Part shown: positions 28,817-37,211 of the stretch, in pieces
Numbering within the stretch: the first letter of the stretch is position 1
Layout of the letters: each line of letters opens with the position of its first letter
NCBI RefSeq assembly: GCF_000496075.1
Contig: NZ_AWXZ01000015.1
Span: 1-64,000 of the forward strand
Direction of reading: 5' to 3'
DNA length: 64,000 nt
Origin: Lutibaculum baratangense AMV1
GTDB lineage: Bacteria > Pseudomonadota > Alphaproteobacteria > Rhizobiales > Tepidamorphaceae
Notes under the pieces: generated by a model
Told to the model about the DNA's origin: nothing
What the model saw: only the letters and a program-made list of their open reading frames with translations
The model's database searches: none
Translations under genes and position numbers: made by a program

Positions 28817-29212
28817 ATGAAAGCGCAAAAAGCCGGGAGCATGAACATGCGTGCCATCATCCTGCCCGCCGCTCTTCTCGCGGGACTCACGGCAGCCCAC
28901 GCCCAGACGGCGCACCCTCTCGCCGAGGGAGGCCGCTACCAGCTCATGGACGTCAACGAGAAGATCGTCCGTCTCGACACGGAGACTGGCGCGTTCGACC
29001 TCTGCGACCTGCAGCAGGGCGGCTGGAACTGCCGCATCGCGGAGGAGGAGCGGGTCGACATGAAGCGCGAGATCGATTTCCTGAAGGACCGCGTGGAACG
29101 GCTCGAGGCGGAGCTCGCCGATCGCCGGGCGGCCGAGGCCGCGGCGGCGACGGAAGACAGGCGCGGCTTCGCCCAGCGCATCTACGACTACGTTCCAGGC
29201 ATGAACCGCTGA
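28817..29212 (+). CDS. Secreted protein with coiled-coil tail
   Basis: 131 aa with an N-terminal signal peptide (MRAIILPAALLAGLTAAHAQ). A short domain with two Cys (LCDLQQGGWNC) follows, then a charged helical segment likely to form a coiled coil (MKREIDFLKDRVERLEAELA). I do not recognise the family. Starts at 28817, 28841 and 28847 are possible; GGGAG motifs precede 28817 (3-nt gap) and 28847 (7-nt gap). It is probably periplasmic. It stands alone downstream of leuC. Confidence 0.7.
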   Translation: MKAQKAGSMNMRAIILPAALLAGLTAAHAQTAHPLAEGGRYQLMDVNEKIVRLDTETGAFDLCDLQQGGWNCRIAEEERVDMKREIDFLKDRVERLEAELADRRAAEAAAATEDRRGFAQRIYDYVPGMNR

Positions 29213-29249
29213 CGGGGCGAGCGGGCGGCCGACCTGCCGCCCGGCCCGA

Positions 29250-29504
29250 TCAGCGGCCGAGCCGTCTTTTCAGTTCGTCGATCCGCTCCGAGGCTTCGGC
29301 CTTCGTCAGATCCTCGCTGAAGGCGTCGGGATCGTCGGCCTCCTCGCTCAGCGTCTTCAGGTAGGAGGCCTGTGCGCCGGTCATGGGCTCGCCGCCGGAG
29401 ACCCAGTCCTCCGGGTCCTTCTCCGTGTTCGTCTGTGGCGCCGGGTCCGCCTTCGGGTTGTGCCCATGCGTCTCGTGCCGGTCGTCCGTCTCGGATCGGC
29501 CCAT
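29250..29504 (-). CDS. DUF3072 family protein
   Basis: 84 aa. The C-terminal half has the DUF3072 signature (PMTGAQASYLKTLSEEA, then LTKAEASERIDELKRRLG); the N-terminal half is hydrophilic and disordered (His, Asp, Lys, Thr). The function of the family is unknown; the motif recalls short helix-turn-helix-like SAP-type pieces. A GAGGAGAG ribosome site precedes ATG 29504. It is divergent from the GFA gene. Confidence 0.8.
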   Translation of the reverse strand: MGRSETDDRHETHGHNPKADPAPQTNTEKDPEDWVSGGEPMTGAQASYLKTLSEEADDPDAFSEDLTKAEASERIDELKRRLGR

Positions 29505-29642
29505 CGATCTCTCCTCGCGTTCTGTAAATGTTCCTCGCCCGATGAACGGCCTCGAGGCATGGCGGGTTCCGCGTGGCCGACCTTGCCGCGCGCCTCACGG
29601 GATCCTACCCTTCGGCCGGCGGGAAACGCCGACGGAGGCGAG

Positions 29643-30092
29643 ATGACGACACTTCCCCTGACCGGCGGCTGTCTGTGCGGCGCGGTGCGCTACGAGGTGA
29701 CGGCGGAGCCACAGAGCTCCGCGACCTGCCACTGCCGCATGTGCCAGCGCCAGTCCGGCTCGGCCTTCATGGGCTTCTTCACCGTGCCGCGCTCGGGCCT
29801 GCGCATGACGGGCGAGGTCAGGGAGCACGCCTCGAGCGGCTTCGCGACGCGCGGCTTCTGCCCCGTATGCGGATCGAGCCTCACCATGGCCTATGCGCAC
29901 GAACCGGACGCCGTCGGCCTCACGATGGGCACGCTCGACGATCCTTCCTCCGTGCCGCCGGCCCTTCACTGGGGCGTGGAATCCTGGGTCGTCTGGCTCA
30001 GGATCACGGACGATCTGCCGCGCCAGCGCACGGACGAGGACCCGGAGTTCCTCGAGGCGAAGAGACGCGCCGAGGAGCGCGACGCCAGGTGA
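29643..30092 (+). CDS. GFA family protein (CENP-V/Gfa fold)
   Basis: 149 aa, zinc-binding. The paired Cys motifs are present: GGCLCGAVRYEV, CHCRMCQRQSGS and FCPVCGSSL. Family members include the glutathione-dependent formaldehyde-activating enzyme Gfa, but most, including this short form, have no proven formaldehyde activity. Ribosome site GGAGGCGAG precedes ATG 29643. The stop overlaps the next gene start by 4 nt. Confidence 0.85.
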   Translation: MTTLPLTGGCLCGAVRYEVTAEPQSSATCHCRMCQRQSGSAFMGFFTVPRSGLRMTGEVREHASSGFATRGFCPVCGSSLTMAYAHEPDAVGLTMGTLDDPSSVPPALHWGVESWVVWLRITDDLPRQRTDEDPEFLEAKRRAEERDAR

Positions 30093-30343
30093 ACGCCCGG
30101 CGCCACGACCCCGACCGCGAACGGAAGGCCGCGCTCAGGCGGCTCGACGAGCTCGGCTCCGGCGGAGAGCTCCTGGGCTCGAGCCAGCTCGCCCACCACG
30201 CCGAGCGCGCGCGCCGGCACATGACGGCGGCGGAGGCCGATCAGGACGACAGGATCGAGGTGTGGGGGCGGCGCATCGGCCGCGCCCTGTCGGTCGTGCT
30301 GCTGGCAGGCCTCGTGATCTACCTCGCCGCCACCTATCTCTAG
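30089..30343 (+). CDS. Small tail-anchored membrane protein
   Basis: I start it at GTG 30089, which overlaps the GFA stop (GTGA), giving 84 aa. The N-terminal 60 residues are highly charged and helical; one membrane segment (ALSVVLLAGLVIYLAATYL) closes the protein. No family is recognised. It lies 7 bp before the next gene, so the 29.6-31.4 kb genes form one operon. Confidence 0.62.
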   Translation: MNARRHDPDRERKAALRRLDELGSGGELLGSSQLAHHAERARRHMTAAEADQDDRIEVWGRRIGRALSVVLLAGLVIYLAATYL

Positions 30344-30350
30344 AGGCACG

Positions 30351-30941
30351 ATGAGACGCTTCGCCACGATGATCCTCGCGAGCCTGCTGCTCGCCTGTCC
30401 GGCGGCCGCCCAGGAGGTCGCGCCCGAATTCACCGAGCTGATGAACGAGGCCGACGAGGCGCGCATCGCCCGTTTCGACGAGGCGCTGGGGCAGGCGCTG
30501 ATCCAGGCGGTGAAGGCGGGCGCCTTCGAGGACATCGAGACGCTGCAGCAGGCGATCGGGGGCGAGGCCCAGCCGACCTCCGCCGAGGGCCTGATCGGCG
30601 ACTGGCGCTGCCGCACGATCAAGATCGGCGGCAACCTGCCGCTCGTCGCCTACGGCTTCTTCGACTGCCGCATCGAGCGCGTCACCGGCGGGTTGAGCCT
30701 GCAGAAGCTGTCCGGCTCGCAGCGCACCTCCGGGCGTCTCGTCTCGCTCGACGGCTCGCGCTGGGGCTATGTCGGCGCGGACCACTATGCGCGGGAGGAC
30801 CCGATCGCCTACGACGCCAACTCGGAGCGGAACACGGTCGGCATCCTCTCCCGGGTCGGGCGCGACCGCCTGTGGCTCGGCATGCCCGAGCCGCAGTTCG
30901 AGAGCGACTTCGACGTGCTCGAGCTCGTGCGGGCGCGCTGA
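30351..30941 (+). CDS. DUF4893 secreted protein
   Basis: 196 aa with a signal peptide (MRRFATMILASLLLACPAAA). The body carries the DUF4893 pattern: WRCRTIKIGGNLPLVAYGFF followed by DCRI, and later GYVGADHYARED and WLGMPEPQFESDFDVLEL. The family is periplasmic, of unknown function, common in alphaproteobacteria. It sits in the operon between a membrane protein and a zincin-type peptidase, 1 nt before the latter. Confidence 0.85.
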   Translation: MRRFATMILASLLLACPAAAQEVAPEFTELMNEADEARIARFDEALGQALIQAVKAGAFEDIETLQQAIGGEAQPTSAEGLIGDWRCRTIKIGGNLPLVAYGFFDCRIERVTGGLSLQKLSGSQRTSGRLVSLDGSRWGYVGADHYAREDPIAYDANSERNTVGILSRVGRDRLWLGMPEPQFESDFDVLELVRAR

Positions 30942-30942
30942 G

Positions 30943-31380
30943 ATGGCGGAGATCCACCAGGGGCGCGACTTTCCCCGCGGCCGCATGCCGACGACGGAAG
31001 AGTTCCACGCGATGGCCCTGGAGGCCTGGGAACGAATTCCGCAGGACTTCCGCGACATGTGCGGCAACGTCGTGATCCGCGTCGTGGACTTCCCCGACGA
31101 CGACGTGATGCGCGAGATGGAGCTCGACAGTTCCTACGACATACTGGGCCTCTTCGAGGGCGTCGGCCTCGCGCATGCGGGCGAATTGCCGACGGGCACG
31201 ATGCCGAACATAGTCACGCTCTACCGCAAGCCGATCGTCGCCTACTGGCAGGACTACGAGGAGACGCTCGAGGACCTCGTCGCCCACGTGCTGATCCACG
31301 AGATCGGCCACCATTTCGGCCTCTCCGACGACGACATGTACGGCCTCGAGGACGAGGCGGCGCGGGAGGAGGGGGCGTGA
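30943..31380 (+). CDS. Metallopeptidase-family zincin
   Basis: 145 aa with a zinc-peptidase motif HEIGHHFGLSDDD near the C-terminus (HExxHxxGxxD). The length and the preceding ETLEDLVAHVLI match the small PF06262-type zincin family of cytoplasmic proteins, some with no shown protease activity. It starts 1 nt after the DUF4893 stop (TGAGATG), implying translational coupling. Confidence 0.87.
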   Translation: MAEIHQGRDFPRGRMPTTEEFHAMALEAWERIPQDFRDMCGNVVIRVVDFPDDDVMREMELDSSYDILGLFEGVGLAHAGELPTGTMPNIVTLYRKPIVAYWQDYEETLEDLVAHVLIHEIGHHFGLSDDDMYGLEDEAAREEGA

Positions 31381-31465
31381 CCGGGCAGCGCTCGTGAAGC
31401 GTTCCGCCCCGCGCCGTTTTCTGCTAGGCAGCAGGCGACGTTCAACCGCTGCCGCCCGAGGGGAC

Positions 31466-31687
31466 ATGAACAGGGATTGGGGACGCGTTCCGGGACTGCC
31501 GCGCCTGGCGGCCGTCGGCCTCTTGGCCCTGTGCCTCGGCCTCACGGCTTGCGGCAGGAAGGGCGATCTCGAGCCGCCGCCGCAGGCGAACCCCGAGGAC
31601 GTCCGCGTCTACGAGGAGCGGCCGGTGCCGCCGCCGGACGGCCAGCGGCCGTCGCGGCCCTTCGTCCTCGACGGGCTCCTCCTCTAG
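31466..31687 (+). CDS. lptM: LptM/YifL-type small lipoprotein
   Basis: 73 aa. A type II signal peptide ends in the lipobox LTACGRKGDLEPP, the hallmark of the LptM (YifL) family. LptM helps the LptDE lipopolysaccharide translocon mature in E. coli. A Pro-rich tail follows. As in many Proteobacteria it lies directly upstream of lysA (69 bp). Ribosome site GAGGGGA precedes ATG 31466. Confidence 0.83.
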   Translation: MNRDWGRVPGLPRLAAVGLLALCLGLTACGRKGDLEPPPQANPEDVRVYEERPVPPPDGQRPSRPFVLDGLLL

Positions 31688-31756
31688 CGGCCCGACATTC
31701 CGCCCGGCCCGCCGGGCGACGAGAACGGTGAACGACTGACGCCGAAGGCTCGATTG

Positions 31757-33031
31757 ATGCACCATTTCGACTATCGCGACGGCCACATGCACGCGGAGGA
31801 CGTCGCCATCGCGGAGATCGCGAAGGCGGTGGGCACGCCGTTCTACTGCTACTCGACCGCGACGCTGCGGCGTCACTACCGGGTCTTCGCCGAGGCCTTC
31901 GCCGCCACGCCGACGCTCCTGTGCTACGCGATGAAGGCGAACTCGAACCAGGCGGTGCTGAGGACGCTCGCCGAGCTCGGCGCCGGCATGGACGTCGTCT
32001 CGGAGGGAGAGCTCCGGCGCGCCCGGGCCGCCGGCGTGCCGGGCGAGCGCATCGTCTTCTCGGGCGTCGGCAAGACCGCCGCCGAGATGGCCTACGCGCT
32101 CGAGCAGGAGATCCTCTGCTTCAACGTCGAGTCCGAGCCCGAGCTCGAGCGCCTCTCGGCGGTCGCCGTCTCGATGGGCCGCACGGCGCCGGTCTCTCTG
32201 CGCGTGAACCCCGACGTCGACGCGCGCACCCACGCGAAGATCTCGACCGGGAAGGCCGAGAACAAGTTCGGCATCGCGTGGGACCGCGTGCGCGAGGTCT
32301 ACGCGCGGGCGGCGCAGCTGCCGGGCATCTCGGCCGTCGGCATCGACATGCACATCGGCAGCCAGATCACCGAGCTCGAGCCCTACGACCAGGCCTTCCG
32401 CCGGCTGGCGGAGCTGATCGGCACCCTGCGGTCGGACGGGCTCCGCATCGAGCATGTCGACCTCGGCGGCGGCCTCGGCATCCCCTACCGCCAGGGCTTG
32501 GCCGCGCCGCCGGTGCCGTCCGACTATGCGGCCGTCGCGAGGCGCCACCTCGAGGGGCTCGGTTGCCGGCTCGTGATCGAGCCCGGCCGCCTGATCGCCG
32601 GCAATGCCGGCATACTCGTCACCTCGGTCCTCTACGTGAAGGAGGGCGGCTCGAAGACCTTCCTGATCGTCGATGCCGCGATGAACGACCTCGTGCGGCC
32701 GACGCTCTACGAGGCGTATCACGAGATCCTGCCCGTCGACGAGCACGAGCCGGCGCGGACGTCGCGCAAGGTCGACGTCGTCGGGCCGGTGTGCGAGACG
32801 GGCGACTATCTGGCGCTCGACCGGGCACTGCCCGAGGCCCGTCCGGGGGAGCTCCTGGCGGTGATGTCGGCCGGCGCGTACGGGGCCGTGCAGGCGACGA
32901 CCTACAACTCGCGTCTCCTCGTGCCCGAGGTCCTCGTCAACGGGGCGGAATTCCATGTTGTCAGGCCGCGGCCGAGCTACGAGGAGCTGATCGGGCTCGA
33001 CCGCCTGCCGCCCTGGCTCACGAAGGCCTGA
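31757..33031 (+). CDS. lysA: Diaminopimelate decarboxylase
   Basis: LysA (424 aa) makes L-lysine from meso-diaminopimelate, using PLP. The cofactor lysine lies in CYAMKANSNQAVLR; GGGLGIPY contributes to phosphate binding, and CETGDYLA is the catalytic Cys region from the partner subunit. The order lptM-lysA is conserved. I prefer ATG 31757 over the TTG one codon earlier. The next gene (TIGR02302) is also its usual neighbour in Rhizobiales. Confidence 0.96.
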   Translation: MHHFDYRDGHMHAEDVAIAEIAKAVGTPFYCYSTATLRRHYRVFAEAFAATPTLLCYAMKANSNQAVLRTLAELGAGMDVVSEGELRRARAAGVPGERIVFSGVGKTAAEMAYALEQEILCFNVESEPELERLSAVAVSMGRTAPVSLRVNPDVDARTHAKISTGKAENKFGIAWDRVREVYARAAQLPGISAVGIDMHIGSQITELEPYDQAFRRLAELIGTLRSDGLRIEHVDLGGGLGIPYRQGLAAPPVPSDYAAVARRHLEGLGCRLVIEPGRLIAGNAGILVTSVLYVKEGGSKTFLIVDAAMNDLVRPTLYEAYHEILPVDEHEPARTSRKVDVVGPVCETGDYLALDRALPEARPGELLAVMSAGAYGAVQATTYNSRLLVPEVLVNGAEFHVVRPRPSYEELIGLDRLPPWLTKA

Positions 33032-33140
33032 ATACGGCCACCTTTCGCCGCCACCGTGAACTTCGCTAGACTTTCCCTGATTGTTCCTCTGCGCGCCTCG
33101 TCCGCGCGGAACGCTTCCGGGGCCGCGAAGGAAAGCCTTG

Positions 33141-35606
33141 ATGACCACCGACCCCGCCCACGGCCCGCTCGACCGCCGCATCGGCCGGGCGATCGGCCGC
33201 GCCCGCGTGGCCATGATGTTCGAGCGTGCCTGGCGTGATCTCCTCTGGCCGGGCGTCGTCGTCGCGCTGTTCCTGATCGTCTCGTGGTTCGGGCTCTGGC
33301 TCGCCTTGCCCCGCTGGGCGGGCTACGTTGGTCTCTCCCTGTTCCCCCTCGCGCTGATCGTCACGCTCCTGCCGCTCCGGCGCCTGCGCTGGCCCGGCGA
33401 GACGGAGGCGCGGCACCGGGTCGAGACCCGCTCGAAGCTCGCCCACCGGCCGCTCGACGCGCTGAACGACCGTCCGACGGGCGCCTCGAGCCCCGACGCG
33501 GACCGCCTGTGGCGGGCGCACCAGGCCCGCATGTCGGCGCAGCTCGGCCGCCTCTCGGCCGGCTCGCCCGAGCCGCGGCGCGCCGAGCTTGATCCGTTCG
33601 CGCTGCGGGCGGCGGTGCTGCTCCTTCTCGTCGTCTCCTTCTTCTGGGCCGGGCCAGACTGGCGCAACCGCCTCGTCTCGGCCGCCGATCCCGGCGCTCC
33701 CGTGGTGACCGAGCCCGCTCTCGCCGCGCGCCTCGACGCCTGGATCTCGCCGCCGAATTACACCAGGCGACCGCCGATCATGCTGACGGGTGACGCGCCG
33801 GGCCGGGCGCGCGAGCTCGCCGTGCCGGAGGGGTCGGTGCTGACGGTGCGCTCGAGCGGACAGGACCTCGCGGTCATCCGCGACGGCGAGCCGGTCGATC
33901 CGGGCGAGGCCGACGTCGCGTCCGCCGGCCTCAAGACCTCGCTCGACGCCTCCGCCGAGTTCGTCGTGACGATGGAGGGGGCCGAGGCGGCGCGCTGGCC
34001 GATAACCGTCATCCCCGACGAGCCGCCGAGCGTCGCCTTCGCCCGCGATCCCGGGCAGGCGCCGAGCGGGGCGCTGCAACTCGCCTACACGATGGCGGAC
34101 GATTACGGCGTCGTCTCCGGCCGCGCCGAGATCGTGCCGCAGGACGAGAGCTTCGCGAGCGAGAACGCGCTCGTCCCGGCGCCCGACATGCCGCTCGTCC
34201 TGCCGCGGTCCCAGGGGCGGGAAGGCAGCGCCCAGACCATGCGGGACCTGACGTCGCACCCGTGGGCGGGGGCGGAGGTCGATCTCACGCTCGCCGCGAC
34301 GGATGCCGCCGGGCAGGAGGGGCGGAGCGAGACGAAAGAGGTGACGCTGCCGCAGCGTCCGTTCCGCGACCCGCTGGCGCGCGCGATCGTCGAGCAGCGT
34401 CGCAACCTCGCGCTCGACCGCACCGCCCGGCGCGACGTCGCCTATGCGATCGACGCACTGACCCTCGAGCCCGAGCGGCATATCTCCGACACCCGCGTCT
34501 ATCTCGGCCTGCGCTCCGCCTACTGGCGGCTCGAGGACCCGCGCGCCAACGACGAGACGCTGCTCTCCGTCGTCGACCAGCTCTGGGAGGTGGCGCTGCG
34601 CCAGGAGGACGGCGACCTGTCCCTCGCCTCCGAGGCGCTGCGGCGGGCCCAGGAGCGTCTCGCCCAGGCGCTGGAGAACGACGCCTCCGACGCCGAGATC
34701 GAGCAGCTCATGAACGAGCTGCGCCAGGCGCTGAACGAGTTCATGCGCGAGCTCGCGATGCAGGCGCAGAACATGCCGCCCATGCCGATGGATCCGAACG
34801 CGCAGATGCTGAGCCAGCAGGATCTGAACCGCATGCTCGACCAGATGGAGGAAATGGCGAAGCAGGGCTCGCGCGAGATGGCGCAGCAGATGCTGAACCA
34901 GCTCCAGAACATGCTGAACAACCTGCAGGCCGGCCGCATGATGCAGAGCCCGCAGCAGCAGCAGATGGGCGAGATGATGAACCAGCTGGGCGAGATGATC
35001 CAGCGCCAGCAGCGGCTCATGGACGACACGTTCGACGCGCAGCGACGCGGCGAGAACCAGGAGGGCGGCCAGGAGGGCCGCATGGGCGAGCTGAGCGAGG
35101 CGCAGCGGGCCCTGCAGGAGCAGCTGCGCCAGATGATGGAGCAGCTCGGCCAGATGGGCCAGCAGGGGGAGGGCCAGGAAGGGCAGGAAGGCCAGCAGCA
35201 GGGGCAGGGGCAGCCCGGCCAGTCGCTCGGCGAGGCGGGCGAGGCGATGGGGCAGGCTGCCGACGAGCTCGGCCAGGGCCAGTCCGGCCCGGCCCTGTCG
35301 CAGCAGGGCCGGGCGCTCGAGAGCCTGCGCCGCGGTGCCCAGTCGATGCAGGACCAGATGCAGCAGGGCCAGGGCGGCCCCGGCATGGCCGGAGAGCCGA
35401 CGGGTCAGGGGCGCGGGCGCGCCGATCCGCTCGGCCGGCCGCTGCGCACGGAGGGTCCCGATTTCGGCGAAGGCGTCGAGGTGCCGGAGGAGATGGACGC
35501 CGCGCGGGCCCGGCAGATCCTCGAGGAGTTGCGGCGGCGGCTGTCCGAGCCGATGCGCCCGATGATCGAGCGCGACTATCTGGAGCGCCTGCTCGAGCGC
35601 TTCTGA
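33141..35606 (+). CDS. TIGR02302/DUF4175 family membrane protein
   Basis: 821 aa. Two membrane helices lie at about residues 37-56 and 61-79, and a third near 152-168, followed by a large, probably periplasmic region. Residues ~500-755 are an extreme Gln/Met/Gly-rich helical stretch with many copies of QMxxMxxQ-type repeats. The C-terminus ends with a conserved piece (RQILEELRRRLSEPMRPMIE). The family is nearly restricted to Rhizobiales and its function is unknown. Start ATG 33141 has AAGGAAAG upstream. It follows lysA on the same strand, a typical arrangement. Confidence 0.9.
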   Translation: MTTDPAHGPLDRRIGRAIGRARVAMMFERAWRDLLWPGVVVALFLIVSWFGLWLALPRWAGYVGLSLFPLALIVTLLPLRRLRWPGETEARHRVETRSKLAHRPLDALNDRPTGASSPDADRLWRAHQARMSAQLGRLSAGSPEPRRAELDPFALRAAVLLLLVVSFFWAGPDWRNRLVSAADPGAPVVTEPALAARLDAWISPPNYTRRPPIMLTGDAPGRARELAVPEGSVLTVRSSGQDLAVIRDGEPVDPGEADVASAGLKTSLDASAEFVVTMEGAEAARWPITVIPDEPPSVAFARDPGQAPSGALQLAYTMADDYGVVSGRAEIVPQDESFASENALVPAPDMPLVLPRSQGREGSAQTMRDLTSHPWAGAEVDLTLAATDAAGQEGRSETKEVTLPQRPFRDPLARAIVEQRRNLALDRTARRDVAYAIDALTLEPERHISDTRVYLGLRSAYWRLEDPRANDETLLSVVDQLWEVALRQEDGDLSLASEALRRAQERLAQALENDASDAEIEQLMNELRQALNEFMRELAMQAQNMPPMPMDPNAQMLSQQDLNRMLDQMEEMAKQGSREMAQQMLNQLQNMLNNLQAGRMMQSPQQQQMGEMMNQLGEMIQRQQRLMDDTFDAQRRGENQEGGQEGRMGELSEAQRALQEQLRQMMEQLGQMGQQGEGQEGQEGQQQGQGQPGQSLGEAGEAMGQAADELGQGQSGPALSQQGRALESLRRGAQSMQDQMQQGQGGPGMAGEPTGQGRGRADPLGRPLRTEGPDFGEGVEVPEEMDAARARQILEELRRRLSEPMRPMIERDYLERLLERF

Positions 35607-35777
35607 GGGGCGCCGCCGCTCGCGGCCCGCCGTTCGACGGGCATCGCGCTCCGATGTGAGGGACGGCGCGCGCCCGCTGCCGCGCGGGGGACTTTCTTCG
35701 TTCCGCCGAAGCTGCCAAAATCGCGACCGAGGACAAGGACTTGGGCCCGCGAAGGCCCGAGCGGGGAGGAGAGACCG

Positions 35778-37211
35778 ATGTCGCTTCGCATGCCGGACGC
35801 GAACCCGCGCGTCATCGCGCGCCGCGACGAGATCGTCGCGGGGCTCGCCCGCATCGTCGGCGAGCGCTGGGTCATCAGCGCTGAGGACGAGCTGCGCCCC
35901 TACGAGACGGACGGTCTGACGGCCTATCGCCAGGTGCCGCTCGCCGTCGTGCTGCCGGCGACGACGGAGGAGGTGAGCCGCGTCCTCACCTTCCTGCACG
36001 AGGAGGGGGTGAAGGTGATCGGCCGCGGCGCCGGCACCTCGCTCTGCGGCGGCTCGCTGCCGGAGGCGGACGCGGTGGTGGTGGGCGTCTCGCGCATGTC
36101 GAAGGTGCTCGACATCGACCTCGACACGCGCACCGTCCGCGTCGAGACCGGCATAACAAATCTGGCGGTCACGGGCGCCGTCGATCACCTCGGCTTCTTC
36201 TACGCGCCCGACCCCTCGAGCCAGCTCGCCTGCACGATCGCGGGCAATCTCGCGATGAATTCCGGCGGCGCGCACTGCCTGAAATACGGGGTCACGACGA
36301 ACAACGTGCTCGGCATGACCTGCGTCCTGATGGATGGAACGGTGATCGAGCTCGGCGGCCAGGGGCTCGACATGGCGGGCTACGACCTCCTCGGCCTGAT
36401 GATCGGCTCCGAGGGGCAGTTCGCCATCACGACCGAGGCGACGCTCAGGATCCTGCCGAAGGCGGAAGGCGCGAGGCCCGTTCTCCTGGGCTTCCCCACG
36501 AGCAGCGACGCGGGAGCGTGCGTGGCGAAGATCATCGCCTCGGGCCTCGTGCCGGTGGCGATCGAGTTCATGGACGAGCCGGCGATCAGGATCTGCGAGG
36601 ACTTCGCGCAGGCCGGCTACCCGCTCGACGTCGGCGCGATGCTGATCGTCGAGGTCGAGGGCGCCCCGGGCGAGATCGACGAGCAGATCGCGAAGATCAC
36701 GAGGGTCGCGAAGGACGCGGGCGTCGTCCATGTGCGCGAGGCGAAGACGCCCGCCGAGGCGGCGGCGATCTGGAAGGGCCGCAAGTCGGCCTTCGGCGCG
36801 ATGGGCCGCATCTCCGATTATGTCTGCATGGACGGCACCATCCCGACGACGAGGCTACCGGAGGTGCTCGTGCGCATCTCCGAGATCTGCGAGAGCCACG
36901 GGCTCGGCGTCGCCAACATCTTCCATGCCGGCGACGGCAATTTGCACCCGCTCATCCTCTACGACATCAACGATCCCGACCAGCTGCACCGGGCGGAAGT
37001 CGCGGGCGCGGAGGTGCTGAAGCTCTGCGTCGAGGTCGGCGGCTGCCTCACCGGCGAGCATGGCGTGGGCGTCGAGAAGCGCGACCTGATGCGCGAGCAG
37101 TTCACGGAGGAGGATCTGAGGCAGCAGGTCGCCATCAAGGACCTGTTCGATCCGCAATGGCTCCTGAACCCCGCGAAGGTCTTCCCGCTCGACGTCAGGG
37201 ACGCGGCGTGA
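35778..37211 (+). CDS. glcD: Glycolate oxidase subunit GlcD (FAD-linked)
   Basis: 477 aa. With GlcE and GlcF it oxidises glycolate to glyoxylate at the membrane, passing electrons to quinone. The FAD (PCMH-type) motifs are GRGAGTSLCGGSLP and the PDPSSQLACTIAGNLAMNSG region; the C-terminal signature GEHGVGVEKR is present. Related lactate dehydrogenases share the fold, but the three-gene context supports glycolate. GGAGGAG lies 8 nt before ATG 35778. Its stop overlaps glcE by 3 nt. Confidence 0.94.
   Translation: MSLRMPDANPRVIARRDEIVAGLARIVGERWVISAEDELRPYETDGLTAYRQVPLAVVLPATTEEVSRVLTFLHEEGVKVIGRGAGTSLCGGSLPEADAVVVGVSRMSKVLDIDLDTRTVRVETGITNLAVTGAVDHLGFFYAPDPSSQLACTIAGNLAMNSGGAHCLKYGVTTNNVLGMTCVLMDGTVIELGGQGLDMAGYDLLGLMIGSEGQFAITTEATLRILPKAEGARPVLLGFPTSSDAGACVAKIIASGLVPVAIEFMDEPAIRICEDFAQAGYPLDVGAMLIVEVEGAPGEIDEQIAKITRVAKDAGVVHVREAKTPAEAAAIWKGRKSAFGAMGRISDYVCMDGTIPTTRLPEVLVRISEICESHGLGVANIFHAGDGNLHPLILYDINDPDQLHRAEVAGAEVLKLCVEVGGCLTGEHGVGVEKRDLMREQFTEEDLRQQVAIKDLFDPQWLLNPAKVFPLDVRDAA

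Noticed and set aside
33066-36731. Minus-strand frame of 1221 codons opposite TIGR02302 and glcD
   Set aside because: His/Arg/Leu-rich shadow translation; the plus strand carries recognised families over the same span.
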